The position numbers were made by a program, and so were the translations under genes. From Gnetum montanum (lineage: Eukaryota; Streptophyta; Gnetopsida; Gnetales; Gnetaceae): a stretch of DNA of 64,000 nt. The DNA lies in NCBI GenBank assembly GCA_015680685.1, contig MNCI01016318.1, positions 208,800 to 272,799 of the forward strand, written 5' to 3'. The notes under the pieces were generated by a model. The model was not told the DNA's origin, ran no database searches, and saw only the letters and a list, made by a program, of their open reading frames with translations. Below, piece by piece: positions 46,991 through 57,960 of the stretch (positions are counted from its first letter, which is position 1; every line of letters starts with the position of its first letter).

Positions 46991-48300
46991 GGTAGAGTTC
47001 TTGGAGGAGTAAGGAAAGTCACAAAATGGTTTCACCTATTGAAAATTGATGAGAATAAGCTGTTGTAGGTTTGATGGTTGGTAAATTTGCATGGCGCGAG
47101 ATCAGTATGTAGCATGGACGATATAAGGTCCCTTCCATAGAGTTTGAAATTTAGTCTTTTGTGGAACATGATTGGGGTTGTAGTAAACGACTTTATCACC
47201 ACAATTTATGGACACTTGTCTTATTTTGGAATCATGGCTACACTTGGAGTACTTATTGTGAACTTCATTACTCATTTGAGCTACCAATCGATTCTTGTCT
47301 AAGAGATTCAAATTTATTAGGTGTCCTTTCTTAACTAAGTTTAGATCTAGGTCAAGGGCATTGATAGTTGAAAGGATATTTAGTTCTACTTAGCTTAGCA
47401 GAGTAGGTAGTTTGCCATATACTAATTCATATGGTGAATACCCTATAGGAAGTTTCTAAGTTGATCTCTATGCCCATAGAGCATTATTAAGTTTAGTGCT
47501 CCAGTCCTTCCTGTATCAGCTAATAGTTCTAGTTAATATCCTTGTGATTTCTCTGTTAGTTACTTTGGATTGACTATTTTCTTAGGGATGATAAGATGTA
47601 ATTAATTTATGATTAACCCCAAGTTGTTTCATTAGCTTTTTAAATATAGCTCCTATAAAGTGAGTCATGTTATATAATATTAGCATATGGGATACTCCGA
47701 ATCTGTTCACCACATGTTGAAAGAATTTGGTACCTATTATGCATGTGCAATCTTTAACTATAGTTTCTTGTGCCTACTTTGTGCAATAATCAATGGTTAC
47801 TATAATATAGGACTTTCCATTTGACATCAATGTGATGGGTCCAATAAAGTTAATTTTTCAAATGTTAAAGGTTCCAATGGTTGTATCCACTATTGTGGCC
47901 CTTCATTGTTGATTGTCAGTCCTCCATTTCTTTGACATCTCTCATAAGATTTTGCAAGCTGATGTGCATTCCTAAATATGATAAGACAAAAGTAGCATGC
48001 CATCATTAGTTTTAGTATTTTTCTTCATCCTACATAATGACCATTGCATGGTCCTTCATGCACATCTTGTAGGATTATTTGTTGACTTTCTTCTAGAACA
48101 CACCATCTTATTAACTTGTCAACACATATTCTTTGTTGACTTTCATTAATTTCCATATATCTCTTTACCTTGTGGAGAAACTATTCTTTTAATTTCTTAT
48201 CCCATTCAATAAGAAGATCTTGTGTAGTAAGATATGTCATGTAATTAGCAATCCATGACTTTACTATTGAACCTACAACCATTGCTATCTTTGTGAATAA
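46990..48300 (-). pseudogene. A4 integrase, strongly decayed
   Basis: The open piece 47311-47102 has the C-terminal pattern CGDKVVYYNPNHVP and LWKGPYIV. The core is traceable near 47880-47760 by alignment with A5. Many stops are present. Confidence 0.7.
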
Positions 48301-50017
48301 ATTTTGATCAAAAAATTGATTCAATATTGGTTCATCATTTTCCTATGGTTCTAATCTTAACTTTCATAAGCGATCTGCTACAACATTCTTGTTTCCTTTT
48401 TTAACAATCATTGTGATGTCAAATTCTTGCAAGATAATGAATCATTTTATCACTTTGATTGTTGGATTTTTATTATATTCTTCCATTGATTTTTTTTCTT
48501 AGCTCCCCTTCTTCTTTTGTCACTTAGTTAATGAGTCTTTGGGTTCGATGAGCTATTATTTCGAATAGTCTTCCTTGGGCATATACCCTAAGAGTTTCTC
48601 TAGTCTTGTTCCTTAGCCCATAGATGATATGTTTAATTTGTTCTCTTTGAGAAAATCTATGTCCTAGGCACCTATCCAATAATGAATAGTACTTTCCTGT
48701 TATTACATCTAGGGATTTGTGGGTTCCTTGTTTTCATCCTTGGATTTGTTTTCTCAAATTGGACACTCTAGAGCAGGTTTGATACTTGTTGTCAAAGAGC
48801 TCTAACATGGTGTTCCATCTTTGAATTGATTCTAGTTCCAAGGATCTATATCAACTCTCTACTTCTTTTGCAAGTATTTTGGGAAATAACTTCAATTTTT
48901 ATTAATCATTTTCAATGTTTTATAAGGCACAGGCATCGTGGAAGGTTTAAAGATGGTGTTGTGAATCTGTGTTATATTTACCTTCAAATTTTGAAATGTT
49001 ATTCATATCTAGTCACTTGATCTGACTATCTATTACATGCTTAGTAGGAATGTACATAGCTTCCTTGATGTTAATCATGTTTCAAATGGCCAGTAGGGAT
49101 TCTTCATAATATTTGAATTCATGAACTTTATTATAGTGATGCTCCCTTCGATGCTCATGATACTTTCTTTCTTCACATGTGATCCTTTTGCTTCTTCTTT
49201 CATAGTTATCTTATTCTTCTTCAAGATGTCTTCATTGAAGTAAATATCTCTCATGGTCTCTTCCTCTTTCCCCATCATAATCTTTCAATCTTCTTTTTCT
49301 CTCATCAGAATGTATAGATAATTATGAGGAAAAAGAGGAAAAAGTTAAAGAATGGTGCTGGCTCATTCTTCTTCTATGACTCCTTGATTCATCCCCTTTA
49401 GATTTAGTGGAGGCCTTAGGTCTTGAATTCCTTCTAAGTCTAGAGCCTACCTTATCTTCTCTGGGTGTTTCTCCAAGAGCTGATGTAGTTGTATATTGAT
49501 GGGATCTTCAATACTGATGATTGATGTTTGAGAATGAGATCCATGAGTTTAATAAAATTTCTTTGTTTAAAATGTAGCATCTTCTTTCTCTTCTAGGATA
49601 ACTGTTTGAGGTATTTTCTTTCCCTTTTCATGCTCATGTATTATCTCTATGACAACATCCCTTCTTGCTTGAGCCTCTATAGGTTCGTATGGTTTGGTCA
49701 TGTGTTTAGTAATATGCTAGACTTCTTGCACATGGTTAAGATTTGACCTTATAAAAAGGTTTGACCTCATAAGGATTGCTTAAAGCATTAATGGTGCTAA
49801 ACATTCTAATGGCAAGACAATGTTTCCTTGTAAATCTTTCCATCTAAGTTGTTCATCCTAGTGAAAAACAAATATGCAGTCAAGATAGTAAGGATCACTG
49901 TGAGCATATGAAATCCTAGTTTGCATTGATGCACTTTATTCTTTTTCATCATAGTCTTTGTCATGAATTTTATTAAATTCAAGCAGGTGGCAATTTGTCC
50001 TTGGTTGTGGAAGCCAT
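48301..50017 (-). pseudogene. A4 gag joined to the end of RNase H by deletion
   Basis: gag starts at 50017 (MASTTKDKLPP) and can be followed to about 48487. There it changes directly to the end of RNase H (NPTIKVIKW, GNKNVVADRL; 48486-48355). The zinc knuckle, protease and reverse transcriptase are missing, so A4 as it stands could never have been autonomous after this deletion. Confidence 0.7.
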
Positions 50018-50142
50018 ATTAAGTGTTTGACGCTTAAGTGTGTGTACTTTGCAAGAAATTATTTTAAGTATGAAAGATGTAATTGATAATACTTAACAAA
50101 ATGAATTTTTGTAAAATCAACTACTTAGCAACCATTGACATG

Positions 50143-50160
50143 TCCCTGACAATGATGCTT
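50143..50160 (-). promoter_or_regulatory. Primer-binding site of A4, decayed
   Basis: In sense it reads AAGCATCATTGTCAGGGA, a weak 11 to 12 of 18 match to the tRNA-Asp complement, but in the right place one base from the LTR. Confidence 0.6.
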
Positions 50161-50161
50161 A

Positions 50162-51035
50162 TGATGAGTAGCTAGGTATTCCAACACTCAATCATATAGG
50201 TCACCAGTGCTTACATGTGACTTGATCATAATTTGTAGATGGCCAATGTAAATTTACTAGTAATTAATGTTATGTTCATGATCGTTGTTTTCTCATGTAG
50301 AGTTAGCGAAGTTCAAGTTGTATTATTTAACTCTTAGTGAAGCATGTGATATGTTGATGTTGTTTAACTTTAATTGTAATAAGTGCAAACATAGTGAAAA
50401 TAAGAATAAATTCTATGTCTAAGTATGATAGAAACGTAAATCTATTCTAGTGTATGGTGATAAATATACATTCTTGGCTTGCCATACACGTCCTAGGCTT
50501 ATGTAACTATCACTAGGATTAGCAAGTGAGTTCACTACTAAGCAAATCAAGTGAAGTTACTGCTGGATTACCAAACAGTTACACATTCCATTTGAAACAA
50601 GTTGTACTTATACTACCTTATTAAGGAATGTTAGAAAAGTAAAGTACTTGAAAAATGTAAATGTCTTAAGGAAAGTAAATATGGTGAAAAGTAAAATCAA
50701 ACTAAGTTAAATTAAGTTAAGTGAGATGTTGCAATAGTGAGAAATAATCTTGATCTTTATTTCTGGGTATGAATTATCTCCAGGAACAATTCACTTGAAC
50801 AAAGATTACATTCAACCATTAATCACCACACTACGGGTATTTATTCTAACTCTAAGTCTAAGTTATGGAAACAAACTGTAAGAATATGGCTAAGTGTTGG
50901 TGAAAGTTGTTCGTTTTGATGTGACAATGGATTGGTCTTTATGGGCATAACCATGGCCCACTACATTGCATTTAGGATGTCATATCTACGAGATCGTAGG
51001 TATGATATCATAGTTTGCAACACAATGTTTTATCA
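50162..51035 (-). repeat. A4 right LTR, shared with the following internal fragment
   Basis: It is 874 bp. On one side lies the primer site of A4. On the other side (51036 onward) lies a polypurine tract (TCATGAGGGTA in sense) and the 3' tail of ORF3. It therefore serves as 5' LTR for A4 and 3' LTR for a second, broken copy. Confidence 0.82.
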
Positions 51036-52520
51036 TACCCTCATGATTGACTGAAAGCTCGTCATCAAGTTAAAACAAAAGAAGTATGGAGTTTCTTATG
51101 AAATTGTGGGATCATATATTGACTTCAACAAGATGACTTATATACATGACTAACTCTACTATGAATGTCGCATTATGGTTTGAGTGGTGTTTACAAAATT
51201 ATCATGTAGTGCATGATTGATGCATATGACAAAACAAATCAAAACAAGTTCAATGTAGTCTTCAAGTTCTAGGTGATGGTGGCTCCTCCATTGACTCGTT
51301 TCCTTTATCGTCAGGCTTTTAAAATTGGTACCCGTTAAGTAATGCTTGAAGCTTTTCTTTTTCTGATCTTGGATCATATGTTGTCTAAGCGAATTCTACA
51401 ATGTTGGCTAGCATTCGTATTTGGCATGGGAATGGCAATGAAGGAAACATTTTGTTGGCTTTCACATACCAAGTCACAAACTGCCTTCTCTTTTCTTCAA
51501 ATGCTCTAATTATCTTTCTTAATTCTTGGTAACTTGTCATCCTTCTAACTAGATTTGCTACTACATTTTTTCTGATCCTAGTAGCTAGCTTTGACCACTT
51601 GGAACTACTTTTAGAATAAAATCAATTAAGAAATTAAAAATAAATATAATATATTTAAAATATTATATAAAAATAAAGGTTGAAAATAACTTTTTAAAGA
51701 AAAAAGCAACTACCACTCATAGATCAAATAACACCAAATATAATATTTCATCCGTAAGGCTACAAGTCAACGCTAAATATAATCTCTTATTTAGTGAACT
51801 ACATTACTTAGAAATTAGAAGCTAAATATAATCTCTTATCCAACCATGTTATAAAATAAAAAAATAATTTAAAACAAAAACAAAAACATTGAACAATGGA
51901 TCTAAGTAACACCACTAGAAATTAAAAGTTCATTGAACTACACCTACCTGTTATAAAATAAAAAAGCAATTTTTTTCTAAAAGAACAAAAACATTAAACA
52001 ACGGAAGTAACACCACTTAGAAATTAGAAGCTATAAAACTTCTAAGATAAAAACTTATGATGACTAGGATGGCTATTAAGTGAAATTATCGAATAAAGTG
52101 ATCAAGTAGAAATTCCTCAATTGACCAATTTATTTGGAAACTGCAACACATAACTTAAGTCTAGCTATACTAAATCTTTTTGTCATTCTTCCTTTCAAAC
52201 ATGAACTAGAACATCATTACCAAGATTCTCAGTATTGTAAGACAATAATACGAGACCATGTAACAAGCTATGTCTTTTTTTGGATAAAAATAGTACTACA
52301 ACCCAAAAACATGCACAGTAGTTGGGTCATGAGTTAATATAAATGAGCCAACATACATGAGTCATGAGTTGATATAAATGACCAAGTATCCAAGAGCAAC
52401 GATGTTCAACAAACTAGCCAAAAAATTCCACTCGTGCTCTATGTTTGCAAATTGCCATTTGCAACATATAGTTTTATTGGAATGCATAGTTGATTCCAAA
52501 CAATATCCAAATCTAAGCGT
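50953..52520. repeat. 1.6-kb duplication, copy A
   Basis: This aligns with 53385-55012 over the LTR end, ORF3 tail, and the AT-rich stretch (for example AATATAATATATTTAAAATA in both copies). The part 51615-52520 has no ORF with support and contains internal near-repeats (AACACCACTTAGAAATTAGAAG several times). Confidence 0.82.
51036..51614 (-). pseudogene. ORF3 tail fragment, copy A
   Basis: This is the C-terminal part of ORF3, ending MEEPPSPRT and TGA at 51264-51262, with the adjacent 3' untranslated part. Upstream in sense it breaks off at 51614 into AT-rich sequence that is not element-like. Confidence 0.7.
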
Positions 52521-52555
52521 AGTTGAATCCAAACCCAAAAATGAGTTTTTGTCCA

Positions 52556-53384
52556 CCAACAATATTGTATCTATAATGTCATACATTTGATATTGTAGCA
52601 CAAGCTACGACATCATATCATAGATTTGATATTGCAAGATGTGCGTAGCTTATAAATACAACACTTGGGCACATGGATCAAAAGAACTTTCATTGCACGC
52701 TTAGGTAGATTTTTGCAGTTTTGTTTTGTAGTTTTAAGCGATAGAGTGAATGCCCATAGTGTGGTGTTGAGCAATTGTACGGAATCTTTATTCAAGTGAA
52801 GTGTACTTTGGCGTTCATATCCAGAAATAAAGATCGAGATTGTTTTTCATCATTGTAGCATCTTCTTAGTTTTACTCTTTTATGTAACATAGTTTTTTAC
52901 TATTTTATTAGTTTAATCATTTACATTTCCAAGTACTTTACTTTCTTATTTATTAGTAAAGTGAAATGAGTACCACTAGCTTTGAGTGTTTAAGTGTAAT
53001 CGTTTGGTAATCCTAGTAGTATTATTGCTTAGTTTCCTTAGTAGCATAACACTTGGTAATCCAGTAACGGTTACTGGAGCCCAAGATGTGTATAGAAAGC
53101 CAAGATCAGATGCTCATCACTCTAGGTTAGTTTAGATTTATCTTCTTGTTGTTAGTTAGATTAAAAAATTAATATTTTCATTATTTTCAAGATTAACATA
53201 AGGCCATAACAACATTAATTATCATATGCCTCACTTTGGACTAAATCATATGTGACAAAGCTATCACTAGTTCAAGTGGGAAGACAACCTAGTCCCACCT
53301 AGTCCCATCCACGAAATTCAACCAAATCATGCATGAACACTTGTGATTTGTATGGTTGGGCGTAGAGGTACCTGTTACTCATCA
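52556..53384 (+). repeat. S2: LTR between the two duplicate copies
   Basis: This is a plus-strand LTR of the Athila-like family: GATATT units (52562-52640), TATA box CTTATAAATACAAC near 52650, AATAAAGATCGAGATTG, and the end GGTACCTGTTACTCATCA at 53384. The 5' boundary is uncertain by tens of bases. No internal region follows, and the bases after its end are copy B of the duplication, inside an A4-type LTR. Confidence 0.7.
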
Positions 53385-55012
53385 ATGGCCCACTACATCG
53401 CATGTAGGATGATATATCTATGAGATCATAGATATGATATCATAGTTCACAACAAAAGGTTTTATCATACCCTCACGATTGACTAAAAGCTCATCATCAA
53501 GTTAAAACAAAAGAAGGATGGAGTTTCTTATGAAATTGTGGGATCATATATAGACTTCAACACGATGACTTATATACATGACTATCTCTACGATGAATGT
53601 CCCATTATGGTTCAAGTGGTGTTTACACAATTATCATGTAGTGCATGATTAATGCATATGACAAAACAAATCAAAACAAGCTCGATGTAGTCTTCAGGTT
53701 CTAGGTAGTGGTGGCTCCTCCATCGACGTTTTTTCTTTATTGAAATTGGTACCTGTTAAGTAATGCTCGAAGCTTTTCTTCTTCTGATCTAGATCGTATA
53801 TTGTCCAAGCGAATTCTGCAATGTTGGCTAGTGTTGGTATTTCCCATGGGCATGGCAACAAATGAAACATTTTGTGGGCTTTCACATTCTAAGCCACAAA
53901 TTGCCTTCTCTTCTTCAAATGCTCTAATTATCTTTCTTAAGTCTTGGTAACCTATCATCCTTCTAACTAGATTTGCCACTACAATTTTTTGATCCTAGTA
54001 GGCAGCTTTGACCACTTAGAGGTACTTTTAAAATAAAATAAAGTAAGGAAATTAAAAATAAATATAATATATTTAAAATATTATATAAAAATAAAAGTTG
54101 AAAATAACTTTTTTTAGAAAAAGGCAACTACCACTCATAGATCGATAACGTTCAATATAATATTTTATCTATAATTTTGGAGAAGAAGCCAACTACCACT
54201 GATTGATCAATAATGCTAAATATAATATTTCATCCATAACACTACAAGTCAACCCTAAATATAATCTCTTATCTAGTGAACTACATCTACGTCATCCATG
54301 TTATAAAAATAGAAAAGTAAATTTTTTTTAATAAAAAAACAAAAACATTGAACAACGAATCCAAGTAACAACACTTAGAAATTAGAAGTTAATCCACGCT
54401 CCAAGTCTATAATCTCTTATTCAATGAACTACATCTACGTCCTTCATGTTATAAAATAAAAAAAAAATATTTTTTTAAAAAAACAAAAACTTTGAACAAT
54501 GGATCGAAGTAACACCACTTATCATCCATAAGCTACAAGTCAACAACGGAAATAACACTACTTAGAAATTAGAAACTATAAAATTCTAAGATAAAATCTT
54601 ATGATGACTAGGATGTCTATTAAGTGAAACTGTCGATGATCAAGAAGAAATGCCTCAATTTGTTGCGCGCGATTTATTTGGAAACGGCAACATAACTTGA
54701 GTCTAGCTATACTGAATCTTTTTGTGATTCTTTTTTTTAAACAGAACATCATTACCAAGATTCTCACTATTGTAAGGCAATAATATGAGACCGCGTAACA
54801 AGCTGTCTTTTTTGGGTAAAAATAGTACTACAACCCAAAAACATGGGTCATGGGTTGATATAAATGGGCCTACAAACATGAGTCATGAGTTGATATAAAT
54901 GACCCAGTATCAAGCCAAAAAGTTCCACTCACGCTCTATGTTTGCAAATTGCCATTTGTGACGTACACTTTTATCGGAAGTCGCAGTTGATTCCAAATCC
55001 GAATCTGTGGTT
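53385..55012. repeat. 1.6-kb duplication, copy B
   Basis: It starts abruptly at the S2 end, inside an A4-type LTR (last 80 bp of that LTR, ending TTTTATCA at about 53468), then a purine tract, an ORF3 tail and an AT-rich region. Its right end leads into the promoter of the LHT gene. The AT-rich part (54030-55012) holds no gene I can support. Confidence 0.82.
53694..54028 (-). pseudogene. ORF3 tail fragment, copy B
   Basis: The C-terminal coiled coil and end of ORF3, with TGA at 53696-53694. It breaks off at the same place as copy A (after CCACTTAGAGGTACTTTTA). Confidence 0.7.
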
Positions 55013-55324
55013 ATCAAGGTTTGCCATATAATCGGCATTCCTACTTTAAATATCAAGGCGGATCGCTAATATTTTCCAGAGCGCTGCATCTCCAATGCGT
55101 GCGCTGTTGTTGTTGCTGCTGCAGATGCTTTGAATTGTTTTGAGTCGTTGAATTTGAAGAGAGACACTCAAACCGGATTATTTGCTGTTTTGTATTTGTT
55201 CATGATCTTGATCTCTGGTTCGTAGCTTCTGCAGTTTTTGTTGTGCGAGGAGGAGGAGGAGGAGGAGGAGGATTCGTTTGTAGTGTTGGGGTGAGGTCGG
55301 AGGATTCACGCAGCGGTGCCGAGA
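55013..55324 (+). promoter_or_regulatory. Promoter and 5' untranslated region of the LHT gene
   Basis: Unique sequence begins after the duplication. A TTTAAATAT near 55045 could serve as a weak TATA element. The leader holds a GAG/GGA triplet repeat at 55247-55272 and no strong upstream ATG context. Base composition changes here from AT-rich to GC-rich. The transcription start is not visible. Confidence 0.4.
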
Positions 55325-57648
55325 ATGGTTCAAAGCGAACACCAAAGTAGCCAAGCGCCGTTCCATACGGAGGCGACGGACAAGCATGGCGATCCAGCAG
55401 CAAAGAACAGAAATGCAGATGATTGGCTTCCCATCACGTCCTCCAGAAACGCCAAATGGTGGTATTCTGCTTTTCACAATGTTACCGCCATGGTCGGTGC
55501 CGGAGTCCTTAGTTTGCCCAGTGCTATGGCTGCCGTCGGCTGGTACGCACGTTTTCTTACCTTTTTTTACGCAGCTTGAATTTCGACAGCGTTTGGCTTG
55601 TCGTTCCAGAGAATACCGAATAAACGCAGGTGTACAGTGTTTTTCTGTTTTCCCCCTTTTTTTAAAAGTATCGAACGGACGCAGGTATAGAGTATTAATC
55701 TCAGATCTTTTCGAAACAGTACCTAGTGCATGCATAAACTCTGAAGGAATCATTCAAACGCAGGTGTAGTTTTTTAATCTTGTTCAGTTTTTTTTCAAAC
55801 ATTGTTTGGAAACAATACCTAATGCATGCTTAGACTCTGAAAGATCTATTAAAAACTACTCCAGGATTTAGTTTTCAGGTTTCTGCGCTCGTATGATTCA
55901 TGAAAAGGAATTATTCTGTTAAACCTCAGATTCTCGTGGTCCTATGATTTAATAAAGTGTTGTGTGCTTTCTTTCTTTCTTTTTTTTTGTTTTTTTGTGG
56001 GGTGGGTTCAGGATAGACTTTCGTGTCATGAGTTTTTAAAAGGAGTTTTCAGTTTACTAGATCTTGCGGGTCCAAGGACGTAATAAAAAATATTTCAGTG
56101 AAAAGGATTTTCCAGTCTCGTGTGCGATTTTGAAGACTGATCCGAGAAACTGAGGATCATTTCAAGCAGAGTTTACCTTTCCAACACAAATATTACAAGC
56201 GCAGAGATTAGGTCCGTTTTCTATTTTGTTGGAGACACGGCTGTGCGAACAATTCTTGCAGTTGTTTTTAATAACCATTTTAGGCGCGACTAAGGCGAAA
56301 ACAATTCCTGCATGTCTACTATTTCAGGCGCCTGCTCTAACCAAAGCACAGACTATCCAAGATCAGGTCCTGCGCAGCATGACCGGGATTTGCGAAACGG
56401 AATTCTTAAAACAAAACCCTCGAATCTGAATTTGTTGTTTTAACCTGGAATTCGAAAGTTCCATTGATTCTGCCGTTTTGCTGTGTGTAATTTCACGTGA
56501 GCAGGGGACCAGGAGTGGTGGTGCTGGTGTTGTCATGGATAATAACGCTATACACGCTGTGGCAGATGGTGGAGATGCACGAGATGGTACCAGGCAAGCG
56601 CTTCGACCGGTACCACGAGCTGGGTCAGTACGCCTTCGGTGAGAAGCTGGGCCTCTGGATCGTGGTTCCGCAGCAGATAATCGTGGAGGTGGGCGTGTGC
56701 ATCGTGTACATGGTAACAGGCGGCAAATCCCTGAAGAAATTCCACGACACAGTGTGCCCCAGCTGCAAGGAAATCCGGCAGTCCTATTTCATCCTCATCT
56801 TCGGCTCCGTCCACTTCTTCCTGTCGCAGCTGCCCAACTTCAACTCAATCTCGGGAGTGTCGCTGGCGGCCGCAGTCATGTCTCTGAGCTACTCCACCAT
56901 CGCGTGGGGTGCGTCCGTGAGCCACGGTCGTGACCCGGGCGTGAGCTACGCCGTGCTTTCCGACTCGCGCGCGGACGCCGTCTTCAACGTCTTCAACGCC
57001 CTGGGCGACGTGGCGTTCGCGTACGCGGGCCACAACGTGGTTCTGGAGATCCAGGCCACGATTCCGTCGGAGCCGGGGCGTCCGTCCAAGGTTCCCATGT
57101 GGAGGGGCGTGGTCGTGGCCTACATCGTCGTGGCCATCTGCTATTTTCCCGTGGCTCTCGTCGGTTACTGGGCCTTCGGCAACTCCGTGGACGACAACGT
57201 CCTGATAACGTTGTCCAAACCGGCCTGGGTCATCGCCATGGCCAACCTCATGGTGGTCGTCCACGTCATCGGCAGTTACCAGATCTTCGCCATGCCCGTG
57301 TTCGACATGATGGAGACGGTGCTGGTGAAGAGGCTTAACTTCCGGCCCGGGCGCCCGCTGCGCCTCGTCGTCCGCTCCGCTTACGTGGCCTTCACTTGTT
57401 TCGTGGGCCTGACTTTCCCCTTCTTCAGCAGCTTGCTCGGATTTTTCGGGGGCTTCGCCTTCTCGCCCACAACCTATTTTCTGCCCTGTATTATGTGGCT
57501 CACTATTTACAAGCCCAAGCCGCTGGGTCTGTCGTGGTGCTGCAACTGGATCTGCATCGTTTTGGGTGTCATTCTTATGTTCGTCGCCAGCATTGGCGGC
57601 CTCCGCTCCATCATCAAGGACGCCTCCACTTATCACTTCTACCAATGA
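55325..57648 (+). CDS. LHT: LHT-type amino-acid transporter (AAAP family), one intron
   Basis: This is a proton-coupled importer that in plants brings neutral and acidic amino acids, Lys and His across the plasma membrane. Exons are 55325-55542 and 56505-57648, giving 453 residues; Arabidopsis LHT1 is similar in size. The donor is GGCTG|GTACGC and the acceptor GTGAGCAG|GGGACC, which completes the Gly-Trp-Gly-Pro-Gly sequence. Landmarks: [15 protein letters not shown] (residues 32-46, LHT hallmark), [14 protein letters not shown] (52-65), [20 protein letters not shown] in exon 2, [40 protein letters not shown], and the end STYHFYQ. About 10-11 hydrophobic segments span the Aa_trans domain. ATG 55325 is chosen because the frame before it has only GTG. 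It has no stops or frameshifts, is GC-rich with high GC3, and is surrounded by AT-rich transposon DNA. Substrate range is inferred from the family. Confidence 0.95.
55543..56504 (+). other. Single intron of the LHT gene
   Basis: It is 962 bp, with GTACGC donor and GAGCAG acceptor, phase 2 in the Trp codon. It is T-rich. A unit of about 80 bp is repeated at 55679-55757 and 55758-55850 (shared GCAGGTRTAG, CAGTACCTAGTGCATGC / CAATACCTAATGCATGC, ACTCTGAA). No coding or transposon sequence is seen. Confidence 0.88.
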
Positions 57649-57960
57649 CCAAATCCCAACTTCTGCTTCTGCTGTTGTTGATGATGACGACGACGATGAC
57701 GATGATGATCATGATGTTTTCGATCCTTCCTTTTCCTTCGTTTCATGTTCACGTCTCAACTCCCTTGGTTTTATTGTTTTTATTTTTATTGTTTTCGATC
57801 CTTCCTTTTTCTTTCTTCCGCCTTTGTCTTCTGCGCCAAACCCGCACTTTGACATGCTGTGGTTAATACGGACTACTCCGGCAACTTGTTGGTCTTCCTT
57901 TGGTAGTTGAAATTTGGAGGGATGACATTGATTTATGTAATTACTTTCTTGTCAGTTTCC
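57649..57960 (+). other. 3' untranslated region of the LHT gene
   Basis: It contains a GAT/GAC triplet repeat (57678-57716) and a TC-rich tract. No clear AATAAA is present; the end is a guess from the change in composition near 57960. The reading frames across the GAT repeat are by-products of the repeat. Confidence 0.4.

Larger units (their letters stand above)
31700..51035 (-). mobile_element. A4: Athila-like element with ORF3 and partial pol, split by A5
   Basis: The left LTR is 31700-32566 and the right LTR is 50162-51035; they share LTR ends TGATGAGT...TATCA and the same U3 motifs. The interior, minus strand, runs from primer site (50160-50143) through gag, RNase H end, integrase, conserved non-coding region and ORF3 to the left LTR. 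A5 sits inside its ORF3 leader intron. No target duplication can be shown: the left flank is GCTAA, but the right LTR continues directly into another internal region (51036 onward), so the element is part of a recombined tandem. Confidence 0.82.

Noticed and set aside
55178-55753. Open frame of 191 codons antisense to LHT exon 1
   Set aside because: It crosses the promoter, exon 1 and intron, and includes a Leu run that comes only from the GGA repeat.
56845-57645. Open frame of 266 codons antisense to LHT exon 2
   Set aside because: It is a shadow of a GC-rich coding exon. Its composition (His, Asp, Gly, Arg rich) has no protein-like pattern.
57566-57910. Asp-rich frame after the LHT stop
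   Set aside because: It is produced by the GAT/GAC triplet repeat in the 3' untranslated region.
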